Notes: generated from the sequence alone by a model not told the origin. Positions 30,568-42,885 are shown, counted from the stretch's first letter. The stretch is 64,000 bases of DNA from Haematobia irritans (GCF_050003625.1 NC_134400.1:57044066-57108065), one strand, 5' to 3'. Made by a program: numbers and translations.

Positions 30568-31096
30568 TATACCCTCCACCATAAGATGGGGGGTATTTTG
30601 ATGTTGGCATTCCATTTGTAACTCATCGAAATATTGTTCTAAGACCCCATATATAAGTATATATATTCTGGGTCGTGGTAAAATTCTGAGACGATCTAAG
30701 CATGTCCGTCCGTCTGCTGAAATAACGCTAACTTCCGAACGAAACATGCTATAGACTTGAAACTTGACACAAGTAATTGTTGTTGATGTAGGTCGGATGG
30801 TATTGGAAATGGGTCATATTGGACCACTTTTACGTATAGCCCCCATATAAACCGATCCACAGATTTCACCTCCGGAGCCTCTTGGAGGAGCAAAATTCAT
30901 CCGATCCGGTTGAAATTTGGTACGTGGGGTTCGAATATATTCTCTAATAACCATGCAAAAATTGATCCATATCGGTTCATAATTGTATATTTCAATCGAC
31001 CCCCATATTTCAATTCTGGCTCTCTACTTACGAAGTCCATGGTGGAGGGTACATAAGATTCAGCCTGGCCGAACTTACGGCCGTATATACTTGTTT
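30568..31096 (+). mobile_element. HINE-like element, short array
   Basis: Head TATACCCTCCACCATAAGATGG, CGTCC microsatellite seed at 30703, one and a half array units, then the tail block with GGTGGAGGGTACATAAG, GGCCTGGCC and TACGGCCGTATATACTTG. It is inserted in a T-run of R2 and is followed directly by another element at 31099. Confidence 0.75.
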
Positions 31097-31098
31097 TT

Positions 31099-32654
31099 TA
31101 TGCCCACCACCATAGAATGGTGATGGGGGTATAATAAGTTTGTCATTCCGTGTGTAACACATCGAAATATCGATTTCCAACTATATAAAGTATATATATT
31201 CTTGATCAGGGAGAAATTTTAAGACGATATAAGCATGTCCGTCTGTCTGTTGTAATCACGCTACAGCCTTCAATAATGGCGATATCGTCCTGAAATTTGG
31301 CACAGATTAGTTTTTTGTTTGCAGGCAGGTCAAATTCGAAGATGGGCTATAACGGTCCAAGTTTTGATATAGTCCCCATATAAACCGACTTCCCGATTTG
31401 GGGTGTTGGGCTTGTAAAAGCCGTAGTTTTTATCCAATTGGCCTGAAATTGAAAATCTAGAGCTACTTGAGGACCATAAAAAAGGTGTGCCGAAAATGGT
31501 GCCCATCGGTCCATGTTTTGGTTTGGGGGCTATACCAAAACATAGACCGATCTCCAGATTTTGCTTCTTGGGCTTCTAGAAACTGTATTTACTATCCGAT
31601 TTGTGCCTGAAATGTTAAATCTAGAGGTATTTTGCGACCATAAAGAGGTGGGTCGAAAATGGTCCATATCGGTCCATGTTTTGGTATAGCCCCCATATAG
31701 ACCGATTTCCCGATTTTGCTTCTTGGGCTTCTAGAATTCGTAGTTTTCACCCAATTCGTCTGAAAGTCGAATTCTAGAGGTATTTGAGGAACATTAAGAG
31801 GTGGTGAGTATTGGTCCATGTTTTGGTATAGCCCCCATATAGACCTACCTCCCGAATTTATTTCTAGGACTTCTGGAATCCGGCTGATCACAAATAGGTC
31901 AGCCGAATATGGTGTGTGTCGACCCATGTTTTAGTATAGCCTCCACATAGACCGATCTGCAGATTTAACTCCTTGGGCTTCTAGAAACCATAGTTTTTAT
32001 CAGATTTGTACAAAAATGTAAATATACTGGAATTTTAGACCCTCAAAAATCTGTATCGCATTTATTTTTATCAGTCCGTTTGGTAAGGCATTGATATAGA
32101 CCGATTTCTCTTCTTGAGGGTACACCCAAAGAAAAAATATTTTCCTCCGGAATGAAATTTTAGACAAACGAAGTTCCCCTTTCGTATAAAGTATTTTCGT
32201 TTAGAGCAAACTAAGGCGATTCAACGATTGTCTCTAAAATTTGTGTCAGAAGAAAACTTTGCTTGTCAAAAATTTTGTTCCTCAGAAAAGAAAACACTTC
32301 TTTCAGGGTATAACAGGCGCACTGATCATGATTGCTTGAAACTGAAAGTAAAATTTCCAGATTTTACTCATCAGATTTAAGATTTCAAATCATCATATAC
32401 ACGATATGTTTATGATTTCTCTAAAACTCAAACAAAATTGGTTCTCATAAATCCTGAATCTGATCTAGTCTTCATAGGTAGAATCTGGTTGAACTGATTT
32501 GCTTGGGAGAAAATTTGTCATCAAACCCCCTAAAATTCTGTATATTATCAAGAAACCCGCTACGACGAAGAGCTCAAACTATTATATTTGATTCATGGTG
32601 GTGGGTATTTAAAATTCGGCCCGGCCGAACTTACTGATGTATATACTTGTTTTT
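31099..32654 (+). mobile_element. HINE-like element, divergent subfamily
   Basis: Head TATGCCCACCACCATAGAATGGTGATGGGGG and tail GGTGGTGGGTATT..CCCGGCCGAACTTAC..TATACTTGTTTTTT clearly belong to the family. The core array is a different unit (TCGGTCCATGTTTTGGTATAGCCCCCATATAGACCGA..TTGGGCTTCTAGAA), repeated about four to five times at 31480-31990. It lies directly behind the previous element. The last 600 bp before the tail are non-repetitive. Confidence 0.7.
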
Positions 32655-33597
32655 TAGCACAAGCTTCTTTGGGAGAAAATTCTTCCAATCATATAATATT
32701 TTTGGGTTCAAAATGCTTTCAAACATTTAATATGTTCACATTAAACAAAAATAATAATGTTTCGGCAATATCCAATAATATATGCGCTTCCTGCAAAATA
32801 TGTTTAGAACATACGTTAGAAAAGCTATTTTATTTTAGGGTGTACTTGTGTCCGATTCGTGTCCGAATGCACACTTCAAAAAAAGGGGCGTACTAAAAGA
32901 TGTTATGTAGCATTGGTGAATACGTGTTCACTAGCCGGTTTCGGCATTTCTAGCGAAATCCCCTTAACCGGTGTCGGTTTTGGAACCCTAGTCGAATGTT
33001 AGGTTTTAAATTTACTTTTGTAGAATGCATGGATCCCAATTATATGTTGACGAAAATATTATAGTTGTCATTATTAAATATATCTCCAATCCTTATTGGT
33101 AACGTGAGCATGATAGAAATGAAAAGCGTTAGTAAAATCTTAAATCTAAAATGACTCAAATTCTGGAATAGATTGTGACTGACGCTCATGAGTTACGAAA
33201 GTTTACGTAAATCACGTCAATTTTGTGTCACAAGCACATCTCTAAAATATTGCTTGATCATGTGTTCGGGGGTATATGTTACGGAAGCGATATTTAGGTG
33301 TTACATATATATTTTACATAACTTCTTTTTGACTTCATTTAAATTTAAGCATTCGTCTTTTGTAGCTCTAAACAAAAATTTTCGTATTTACTTGAGTATT
33401 TCGTAAATTATACTCCCAAACTTGGCACGTACAGATATTGACTACTTTAAATCTCACCTTTTATTCGAGACAATTCTTCTTGATCTTCACTTTTAATTAT
33501 CCAAATTTTATTCTACACTTCGTTTATTGCCAAATTTTGTAATTTCGTATTTTTATTCATTGACTTTTTTTGTGATTGGCGGGAAAATTCGCCACTC

Positions 33598-35712
33598 ACA
33601 CTAAAAAATCGTCTCTGTAACATATACTACCAATCATATTCAGCTTCAAGCATATATATTTACAGAATTTGTTCAAACAAAAAATTTGTTGTACTGTGCA
33701 AACATATTATGTTTTACCATAAGCATATCTTTTCGAAGCACCATTAGTTAATTATTTTCTTTACTATACCCTCCACCATTGGATGGGGGTATATTAACTT
33801 TGTCATTCTGTTTGTAACATATCGAAATATTGCTCTAAGACCCCATAAAGTGTATATATTCTGGGTCGTGGTGAAATTCTGAGTCGATCTGAGCATGTCC
33901 GTCCGTCCGTTCGTCCGTCTGTTGAAATCACGCTAACTTCCGAACGAAACAAGCTATCGACTTGAAACTTGGCACAAGTAGTTGTTATTGATGTAGGTCA
34001 GATGGTATTGAAAATGGGCCATATCGGTCAACTTTTACGTATAGCCCCCATATAAACGGACCCCCAAATTTGGCTTGCAGACCCTCTAAGAGAAGCAAAT
34101 TTCACCCGATCCGGCTAAAATTTGCTACATGGTGTTAGTATATGGTCTCTAACAACCATGCAAAAATTGGTCCGCATCGGTCCATAATCATGTATAGCCC
34201 CCATATAAACCGATCCCCCGATTTGGCTTTCGGAGCCTCTAAGAGAAGCAAATTTCATCCGATCCGCCTGAAATTTGGTACATGGTGTAAGTATATGGTC
34301 TCTAACAACTATGCAAAAATTGGTCGAAATCGGTCCTTAATTATATATAGCCCCCATATAAACCGATCCCCAGATTTGACCTCCGGAGCCCCTTCGAAGA
34401 GCAAAATTCATCCGATTCGGTTGAAATTTGGTACGTGATGTATATATATATATGGTATCCAACAACCATGCAAGAATTGGTTCATATCAGTCTATAATTA
34501 TATATAGCACCCATATAAATCGATCCCCAGATTTGATCTCCGGTGCCTTTTGGAGAAGCAAAATTCTTCCGATCTGGTTGAAATTTTGTACGTGGTGGTA
34601 GTATATGATATTTAACAACCATGCCAAAAGTGGTCCATATCGGTCCATAATCATATATAGCCCCCATATAAACCGATCCCGAGATTTAGTTTTGGAGCCT
34701 CTTGGAGGATCAAATTTCATCCGAGTCAGTTGAAACTTGGTACATTGTGCTAGTATATGGCCGTTAGCAACCATGCCTAACTAGGTCCATATCGGTCTGC
34801 AGTTATATATAGCCCTCAGATAAATCGATTCCCAATCACACAAAAATTAGTCCATATCAATAATTGTATGTAGTCCCCATATAAGCGACCTCCATATTTC
34901 AATTCTGGCTCCCTACGTACCGTGCAAAAGACCATATCGATTCGTAATTATTAGTAGACTTACCTACACATACCTTTTTTGTCTAATATATACCACGTAT
35001 GTACTAACTCACAATTTAGAAAACGATTTAAGATACCACAACCCAAGTAATTCGATTGTGGATGACAGTCTTTCGTAGAAGTAGAAGTTTCTACGCAATC
35101 CATAATGGAGGGTACATATGATTCGGCCTGGCCGAACTTACTTGTTTTTTAAATAAATCTGTTCACAAATTTTTAATTACTTTTATTACTTTCTCAAATT
35201 CCGCCTCGTTTTGTTTTGATGCCACAAGAAGAATAAACAACTGAATGTGTATATTCATTAAAATTTACACTTAAACATTCCAAATTTTTAGGGTGCCTCG
35301 TTCATGTGCCAGAAACATACCAAAATGAATGCAAGCACATTTATCCTTAACAAAATGTGTCTCTCCAGTAGATCCCCCTTTGCTGTCATTTGATTCTCTC
35401 ACTGTGTTATGTTGATGTCTTATTTTATCTACCTCCATCGCCACCTTTGTCTTTTTTCCATATTCTCCTTCGGACGATTCTAAACATATATATGTTTACA
35501 GGAAATTTTTAAATTATTATATATTTGCATCCAGATACATAAGAATGAAGAAACTGTGGTGTCCCAAACATAATATGTTCTAACATATTAACATATATAT
35601 CCCAAACATGTTATACTAGAGTATGAACATTTTATGATTACACTTAAAAATAATGTGCTTAAAATTTGACTTCCAAACATATAATTTTTACATTGGAACA
35701 TATGAAAACAGT
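33598..35712 (-). mobile_element. R2 repeat copy, reverse orientation, split by a HINE-like element
   Basis: 33598-33764 resembles the complement of the R2 right end (CACTAAAAAATCGTCTCTGTAACATAT), and about 35500-35712 resembles the complement of the left end, finishing GGAACATATGAAAACAG. The two flank the element at 33765. Similarity is partial and was judged by eye. Confidence 0.45.
33765..35147 (+). mobile_element. HINE-like element
   Basis: Head TATACCCTCCACCATTGGATGG, GTCCGTCCGTTCGTCC seed (33897-33913), about five array units (34040-34850), tail GAGGGTACATATGATTCGGCCTGGCC..CTTGTTTTTT. There is no 29-bp array. The frame 34142-34438 is an array artefact. Confidence 0.75.
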
Positions 35713-36466
35713 CTTTTTCGTCCTTGCAGGAGTTAAGAACTATTATTATAAGTTATTTGCTCATGGTTCATGAAATAGAAGTTCCCAAAATTCCTAAAAT
35801 TGTTTGCAGGGAGACAATATTAACGTTCATGTCCCCAAGGACATCTGCGTAAATAGAAGTAGTTTTGTAGATGTATACATGTATAGATGTATGATGTAAA
35901 CAAACCCATACACACACGCACACAATATATTCCTTGTAGTACATCTTGATATATGACAGATATCTTTATGGTGATGTAGAATTACTTTAGCGTAATTTTG
36001 TTTGATGCCTTGGAATGCTGGTTTATTGTTCAGACTCAAGAAAGACATGAAGAGGACATTTGGCAAACAATCACCATCGTTATTTGTTTTCCTACTGAAT
36101 GCTTGTTGGGGTTGCTGACATATATACATAATTTCCTGTTGTTCTCGTTAAAACCAACCATAAACAACGAGGATTTTCCTTGTTCTCTGTCATTTTTGAT
36201 TGTTAAGACTTCTTTATGTACATCTGCATATGAGCGTTCTCATCATTCTTTTTAGGGTGCTTAAATCACAAATTCTATATGTGGTTTCACAGTGATAAAT
36301 GCAACAAAAAAAAGTTCGCCAAGTAGTGCCCGAGTACAATTCGAGTCTAGTAGGTAGAAAGTTATTTACGCCATTTTTTTAAATAATTGCTTCCGTTCTC
36401 TATCATGAGGCCACATGTATTGTAACGTATTTATAAAGAGTGTGTACTCGGTTTGCCAGTCTTTTT
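35148..36466. other. AT-rich spacer
   Basis: Apart from the R2-like part up to 35712, nothing is recognisable. The overlapping frames at 35827-36129 and 35998-36255 lie on opposite strands and lack motifs. Confidence 0.4.
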
Positions 36467-37849
36467 TATACCCTCCACCATAGGATGGGGGTAACTTTGT
36501 CATCCCGTTTGTAACACATCGAAATATTGCTCTAAGACCCCATAAAGTATATATATTCTGGGTCGTGGTGAAATTCTGAGTCGATCTGAGCATGTCCGTC
36601 CGTCTGTTGAAATCACGCTAACTTCCGAACGAAACAAGCTATTGACTTGAAACTTGGCACAAGTAGTTGTTTTTGATGTAGGTCGGATGGTATTGCAAAT
36701 GGGCGATATCGGTCCAATTTTACGTACAGCCCCCATATAAACGGACCCCCAAATTTGGCTTGCGATTGCTCTAAGAGAAGCAAATTTCATCCGATCCGGC
36801 TGAAAATCGGTATCTAACAGCCATGCAGAAATTGGTCCATATCGGTCCATAACTACATATAGCCCCCATATAAACCGATCCCCCGATTTGGCTTGCTGAG
36901 CCTCTAAGAAAACCAAATTCCATCCGATCCGGCTGAAATTTGGTACATGGTGTTAGTATATGGTCTCTAACAACCACGCGAAAATTGGTCCACATCGGTC
37001 CATAATTATATATAGCCTCCATATAAACCGATCCCCCGATTTGGCTTGCGGAGCCTCTAAGAGAAGCAAATTTCATCCGATCCGGCTGAAATTTGGTACA
37101 TGGTGTTAGTATATGGTCTCTAACAACCACGCGAAAATTGGTCCACATCGGTCCATAATTATATATAGCCTCCATATAATCCGATCCCCAGATTTGCACT
37201 CCGGAGCCTCTTAGAGGAGCAAAAGTCATCCGATCTGATTGAAATTTTGTACGTGGTGTTAGTATATTGTCTCTACCAACAATGCCAAAATTGGTCCATA
37301 TGGGTCCATAATTATATATAGCCCCCATAAAAGCCGATCACCAGTTTTGACCTGCGGAGCCTCTTAGAGGAGCAAAATTCATCCGATCCGGTTGAAATTT
37401 GGTACGTGGTGTTAGTATATGGTATCCAACAACCATGCAGGAATTGGTCCATATCGGTCCATAATTATATATAGCCCCCATATAAATCGATCCCCAGATT
37501 CAGCTTGCGGAGCCTCTACGAGAAGCAAATTTCATCCGATCCGGTTGAAATTTGGTACATGGTGTCAGCATATGATATCGGTTCACAATCATGGTTGCCA
37601 CTCGAGCCAAAAATAATCTACCAAAATTTTTATAGAAAATATTGTCAAAATATTATTTCTATAGAAAATTTTTTCAAAATTTTATTTTTATAGAAAATTT
37701 TGTCAAAATTTTATTTCTATAGAAAATTGTTTCCAAATTTTATTTCTATAGAAAATTTTTTCCAAATTTTATTTCTATAGAATTTCTTTCCAAATTTTAC
37801 TTCTATAGAAACTTTAAACTTAATTATATACGTATTTAATCGACCTTTT
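36467..37849 (+). mobile_element. HINE-like element lacking its tail
   Basis: Head, CGTCC seed, about six 153-bp-type units (36720-37560), the block ATCATGGTTGCCACTCGAGCC, and a 29-bp TTCTATAGAA array (37615-37800). It stops at the T-run after TTTAATCGACC, where the next element begins. The expected tail is absent. Confidence 0.72.
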
Positions 37850-39405
37850 TATACCCTCCACCATAGGATGGGGGTATATTAACTTTGTCATTCCGTTTGT
37901 AACACATCGAAATATTGATCTAAGACCCCATAAAGTATATATATTCTGGGTCGTGGTGAAATTCTGAGTCGATCTGAGCATGTCCATCCGTCCGTCCGTC
38001 TGTTGAAATCACGGTAACTTCCGAACGAAACGAGCTATTGACTTGAAACTTGGCACAAGTAGTTGTTTTTGATGTAGGTCGGATGGTATTGCAAATGGGC
38101 GATATCGGTCCACTTTTACGTATAGCCCCATATAAACGGACCCCCAAATTTGGCTTGCGATTGTTCTAAGAGAAGCAAATTTCATCCGATCCGGCTGAAA
38201 TTTGGTACATGGTGTTAGTATATGGTCTCTAACAACCATGCAGAAATTGGTCCATATCGGTCTATAATTACATATAGCCCCCATATAAACCGATCCCCCG
38301 ATTTGGCTTGCGGAGCCTCTAAGAGAAGCAAATTTCATCCGATCCGGCTGAAATTTGGTACATGGTGTTGGTATATGTTCTCTAATGACCATGCAAAAAT
38401 TTGCCCACATCGGCCCATAATTATATATAGCCCCCATATAAACCGATGCCCAGATTTGACCTCCGGAGCCTCTTAGTGGAGCAAATTTCATCCGATCCGG
38501 CTGAAATTTGGTACATGGTGTTAGTATATGGTCTCTAACAACCACGCAAAAATTGGTCCACATCGGTCCATAATTATATATAGCCCCCATATAAACCGAT
38601 CCCCCGATTTGGTTTGCGGAGCCTCTAAGAGAAGCAAATTTCATCCGATCCGGCTGAAATTTGGTACATGGTGTTAGTATATGTTCTCTAATGACCGTGC
38701 AAAAATTAGTCTTCATAGGCCCATAATTTTATATAGCCCCCATATAAACCGATCCCCAGATTTGCGCTCCCGGGCCTCTTAGAGGAGCAAAAGTCATCCG
38801 ATCCGATTGAAATTTTGTACGTGGTGTTAGTATATTGTCTCTAACAACCATGCCAAAATTGGTCCATATCTGTCCATAATTATATATAGCCCCCATAAAA
38901 GCCGATCCCCAGATTTGACCTCCGATCCCCCGATTTGGCTTGCGGAGCTTCTTATAGAAGCAAATTTCATCCGATCCGGCTGAAATTTGGTACATTGTGT
39001 TGGTATATGTTCTCTAATGACCATGCAAAAATTGGTCCACATCGGTCCATAATTATATATAGTCCCCATATAAACCGATCCCCAGATTTGACCTCCGGAG
39101 CCTCTTAGTGGAGCAAAATTCATCCGGATGAAATTTGGTACGTGGTGTTAGTATATGGTATTCAACAACCATACAGGAATTGGTCCATATCGGTCCATAA
39201 TTATATATAGCCCCCATATAAATCCATCCCCAGATTTAGCTTGCGGAGCCTCTAAGAGAAGCAAATGTCATCCGATCCGGTTGAAATTTGGTACATGGTG
39301 TCAGCATATGATATCGGTTCATAATCATGGTTGCCACTCGAGCCAAAAATAATCTACCAAAGTTTTATTTTTATAGAAAACATTGTCAAAATATTATTTC
39401 TATAG
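37850..39405 (+). mobile_element. HINE-like element, tail replaced by fold-back sequence
   Basis: Begins in the T-run of the previous element with TATACCCTCCACCATAGG. It has about seven array units (38110-39300), then ATCATGGTTGCCACTCGAGCC and two 29-bp units, and breaks at 39405 where the fold-back element starts. Its array and the previous one are very similar, so it may be a duplication. Confidence 0.7.
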
Positions 39406-39887
39406 CTATTTTTTCGTGCGAAAAATCCAGAGTTGTATAAATATGTGCTTTAAAGTGCTCAAAAAATCTTTGTTTTGAGCATTTTAAAGCACAAATTTAT
39501 ACAACCCTGGATTTTTCGCACGAAAAAATAGGCAGATTTATTATTTCGCATAAATAAGTTAACATCCCTGGGTTTGAGACCCTATTTACGGAGATATATG
39601 AAGATATTCATTTTTAATATGGAGGATTTTGAAAGAAATTTTGTTGAAATCCTCTACGAACCAGCTGATATTTGCCTATTGCACATCTAGTGAGATTTAG
39701 GAGGATTTCGGCCAAAATCCTCGTTTACGAGGATTTCGTGTCTAGTGCGAACGTAGTATAAATAGGGTCTCAAACCCAGAGATGTTAACTTATTTATGCG
39801 AAATAATATACCTGGCTATTTTTCGTGTGAAAAATCAAGGGTTGTATAAATATCTCTGAAACTACTCAAAACAAAGATTTCGCATTT
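39406..39887. mobile_element. Fold-back (MITE-like) element with nested inverted repeats
   Basis: Arms 39406-39464 and 39473-39531 are complementary over 59 bp with about three mismatches and an 8-base loop. Arms 39541-39589 and 39758-39806 pair over 49 bp with one or two mismatches. A third copy of the first arm lies at 39816-39887. Read as one element, 39465-39589 and 39758-39887 are inverted ends of about 125 bp around a 168-bp core. The arms contain the palindrome TTTTTCGTGCGAAAAA. There is no coding capacity. Confidence 0.75.
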
Positions 39888-39896
39888 ATTTCGAGC

Positions 39897-40139
39897 TAAG
39901 GGTAGGTACTATGTTCGGTTTTCGAGTTGAAATCCACTTTATTATCGCGATTACTTTTCCTTAAATCAATCAAAATTATAAATTAAAAAACAAACTTATT
40001 CCTGTAAAGTCTTGCCGAAATCTAGAGGAACAAGAAACCACGCATCAATTGTGTTGATTTGCCTGATTTATATTGAACTGTTTTAATAAAGTAACCACGA
40101 AAATGTCAACGCGAAAAGCGAACATAGTACTTACCTTAA
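39897..40139. mobile_element. Short TIR element (MITE)
   Basis: Ends TAAGGGTAGGTACTATGTTCG and CGAACATAGTACTTACCTTA are inverted repeats with one gap or mismatch, and the next 40 bases of each side remain similar. Length is 243 bp. A half copy lies at 45884-45947 and a weak one near 40285-40380. The superfamily is not assigned. Confidence 0.6.
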
Positions 40140-40947
40140 CGTCGAAAACCTATGTTAGCACCTATATTACCTGTTTATTTTTCATAATACATTATGATTG
40201 TAAATATATAAATAAATAAATAAATAAATTCGCGCTAACGTTTTTTTATATGGAGTATAACAGTTTTTCGTGCGAAAACGTGATCTTAGTACTAGGCTTA
40301 AACTCGAACTTAATATCCACTTATACGCGTTGATTTAGGGAAGTATCCAATGTAGTTACTTATCGCAATGGTAAGCGACTACTCGTTTGTAAAAAAAAAC
40401 GCCATATTAGAAAGATTATTGGCGGTTCCATAAAACTACTTGATTTTCGCCCCCAAAACCTATCATGTGTCATCCTATGAGTTATTCACATTAAACCCTC
40501 AAAATAAAATTAATATATAAAATAATGTACTATAACAGTACATGTTTTATTAAATTAATTTATTACGATTCTGGAGTAGATTTTCGAGCCGAGAGGATTT
40601 GATGTCAGTCACATGTTTTCCACCAGAATGTATATTGCTATTTGTACAAATCAACTCTATTCCATATAAAAAAAAATATTAAGAAGCGGGGAAAATGAAG
40701 ATATCTATACAAGGACACTAAAAGATTCCTAAACTACAAAAATGTCATAAGGATCATTGTGAAAAAACAACCAGATGATGTGCAAAATGAATTGTAGTTA
40801 TTTGTGTTTAAAATGCTGTTTTTTTTTTTGTAATCCAGTTTGAATTGGAAAATCAAAATAAATAATACATTTGGGAACAAATCTAGAATATAATTTTTTG
40901 GCGGAAAGACCTATTTTCGGAGTTGCAGACCACTAAAATTTTCATAT
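40140..40947. other. AT-rich spacer
   Basis: Contains AAATAAATAAAT runs (about 40210-40225), a TTTTTCGTGCGAAAA palindrome near 40265 and a diverged copy of the MITE half. No gene seen. Confidence 0.4.
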
Positions 40948-41210
40948 ATACACTGTTAGAAAAATATGTTTTTCATATGTTCCGATATAAACAAAATGTG
41001 TTTCGGGCACAATTTTTAAACACAATATATTTAAGTGCAAACATGTAATGTTTCTAAACTAACACTAAATGTTTGGGACACCTATGTTAATATGTTAGAA
41101 TATATTAGTTTGGGGCATGAATGTTTCATAAAAATAATATGTGTGAATGTAACCATATATAAATTTACAAATTTCGAGTAAACATATATATTTTATGATA
41201 TTTCATTCAG

Positions 41211-41218
<8 letters not shown>

Positions 41219-41244
<26 letters not shown>
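41219..41244. repeat. AG microsatellite
   Basis: About 13 AG/GA units within R2. Not seen in the other R2 copies. Confidence 0.85.
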
Positions 41245-42327
41245 TATAGAGAAAGAAACAGAGATGGAAACCGGGAGGGTTAACGAAAGATATCAACATT
41301 ACACAGCGAGGGAATGAAAAGAGAGCACTTTCTGTGAAACCGCTTGTATGTTGTTTCGGAAAACTGTTTTATGATAAGGCCAAAAATGTGATATGCTTAA
41401 GTCTAAATATTATTTAATTTGAATATTATGTTAGAATGAATATTCGGAGTGAAGAGAATAGACATTCGAAAAAAAACACAGGACATTTGAAAAAAAAAAC
41501 ACAGCACGTGTTTTCGCCTTGAGAGCAGCATTTTATGTATTTGTGGACATGAGTTTTGTTTATCATTTTGGCATTATGGGCACAATCTTTTTCGTGGTTC
41601 GTTAAAAGAAATCGGAACGTACGAGGAGTAAAAATATTCAGGCAAAGGAAATTAAAAAAAACGGTGGAATATATACCAAAATTACAAAGGGATCTTCATA
41701 AAAATAACGAAAGGGCACTATACTCTTTTTAGAGTTGGGACAGTAAAATGAATAGACTAGGAAATAGTGAAAAATTAAACAGTAAAATGTATAAAAACAA
41801 AGTTTAGTTCCTCTTTATTAATAAGTAGTCCAAGAGGAGTTGACGGACACCTTCACCTTTATTTTCTTTAAAATTAATTATTAAAGAAAGGTAAAAGGCA
41901 AATTTTAGAGCGATAATGCCAACTTAATACCGGCCTTAAAAGTAAAAATGAAATTAAGTACAAAACACGATAAGTTTTAAATGCATTTAAAATGATGTTA
42001 AATGTTAGTAAAAAACTGTTCACGCTTAAGTAAATGTATGTGTATATTATACAATTATTTATGTATGTTTATACTCAACTCAACGTTCTTCTTTTATTAG
42101 AGTTTTTGAATTCCTTCCAAAATTTCAAACTTTTATAACAAAAACAGTTTTTTGTTACAATATTGTTATTTTTGCAATAAAAAATAATATTTTATCCAAA
42201 AGCTCAGTCCATTTCGTTTATATCAAGCACTGTTCTTTTCTGACTGTAAATCTTAAATAACCCACATTTCGAAGTTTCATTATAAAAATTTAATATAGTA
42301 TAAATATAAATGTGTAAATTGGTTCGG

Positions 42328-42394
42328 TCGGAGCAGGGATTGAACCCACGACCCTTTGCAGACATGCTAACCACTGCTCCACGTGGCCAACAAA
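42328..42394 (-). repeat. tRNA-like SINE head inside R2
   Basis: On the minus strand it reads CCACGTGGAGCAGTGGTTAGCATG..GGGTCGTGGGTTCAATCCCTGCTCCGACC. The A box (TGGAGCAGTGG) and B box (GGTTCAATCCC) are intact. It matches the SINE head at 62001 and the damaged copy at 30281. No acceptor stem is visible. Confidence 0.65.
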
Positions 42395-42507
42395 TGTATG
42401 TTTCTTTTAAATAATATTATGCTTGCATGGGCTCGTGGGCACTGTAAACTATGTATATAAATGTAACGTATAACGATAATTTTCCACTGGTGACTATAAC
42501 AGCTACG

Positions 42508-42580
42508 TAGCCCAATGGATAGTGTGTTAGCTTACAAACTGTATGGTCCTCGGTTCGATTCTCTGTCCAGGCGAAAGGTA
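42508..42580 (+). repeat. Second tRNA-like stretch inside R2
   Basis: GCTACGTAGCCCAATGGATAG..GGTCCTCGGTTCGATTCTCTGTCC has an A-box-like TAGCCCAATGG and a good B box GGTTCGATTCT, with suitable spacing. The 5' and 3' ends do not pair into an acceptor stem, so it is a tRNA-derived element rather than a working tRNA. Confidence 0.5.
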
Positions 42581-42885
42581 AAATTTAAAAAAATTATAAA
42601 ATTGAATAATATCTTCAACATTATTTGTATTACAGAAAAACGTACCAAGAACTAAAAAATTTCGTGGAAGTGAAAATTATGTGAAAATTATCACAATCTT
42701 CTTTGGGGAAAAATCTTCCAAGCATATAATATTTTTGGGCTCAAAACACTTCCAAACATATAATATGTTCACATAAAACAAACATATTAATGTTTCGGCA
42801 GTATCCAATAATATATGTGCTTCCTGCAAAATATATTTGGAACATATGTTAGAGAAGCGATTTTTTTTGAGGGTGTATGTATTGG

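Larger units (their letters stand above)
27344..32853 (+). mobile_element. R2 repeat copy, split by three HINE-like elements
   Basis: R2 is my name for an AACATATG-rich repeat best seen at 40948-42885. The segments 27344-27640, 29737-30567 and 32655-32853 follow its sequence in order: AGAGTTGGGACAGT and CCAAGAGGAGTTGACGGACAC; then ATGAAATTAAGT, TCAGTCCATTTCGTTTATATC and a tRNA-like stretch; then CTTCTTTGGGAGAAAAT and the end TTAGGGTGTAC. HINE-like elements occupy the gaps. The tRNA-like portion (30281-30356, minus) resembles the SINE head. No coding capacity is visible. Confidence 0.6.
40948..42885 (+). mobile_element. R2 repeat, most complete copy
   Basis: Left end CACTGTTAGAAAAATATG..CATATGTTCC and right end GGAACATATGTTAG..TTTTTTGAGGGTGTA share inverted CATATGTTCC near the termini, so they may be imperfect TIRs. 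Inside are an AG run (41219-41244), the AGAGTTGGGACAGT block, and two tRNA-like stretches (42328-42394 minus and 42508-42580 plus). It is non-coding. The class is uncertain; a non-autonomous DNA element that captured SINEs is the simplest reading. Confidence 0.5.

Noticed and set aside
42328..42580. Two possible tRNA genes
   Set aside because: A and B boxes are present but acceptor stems do not pair and both lie inside repeats; treated as tRNA-derived SINE pieces.
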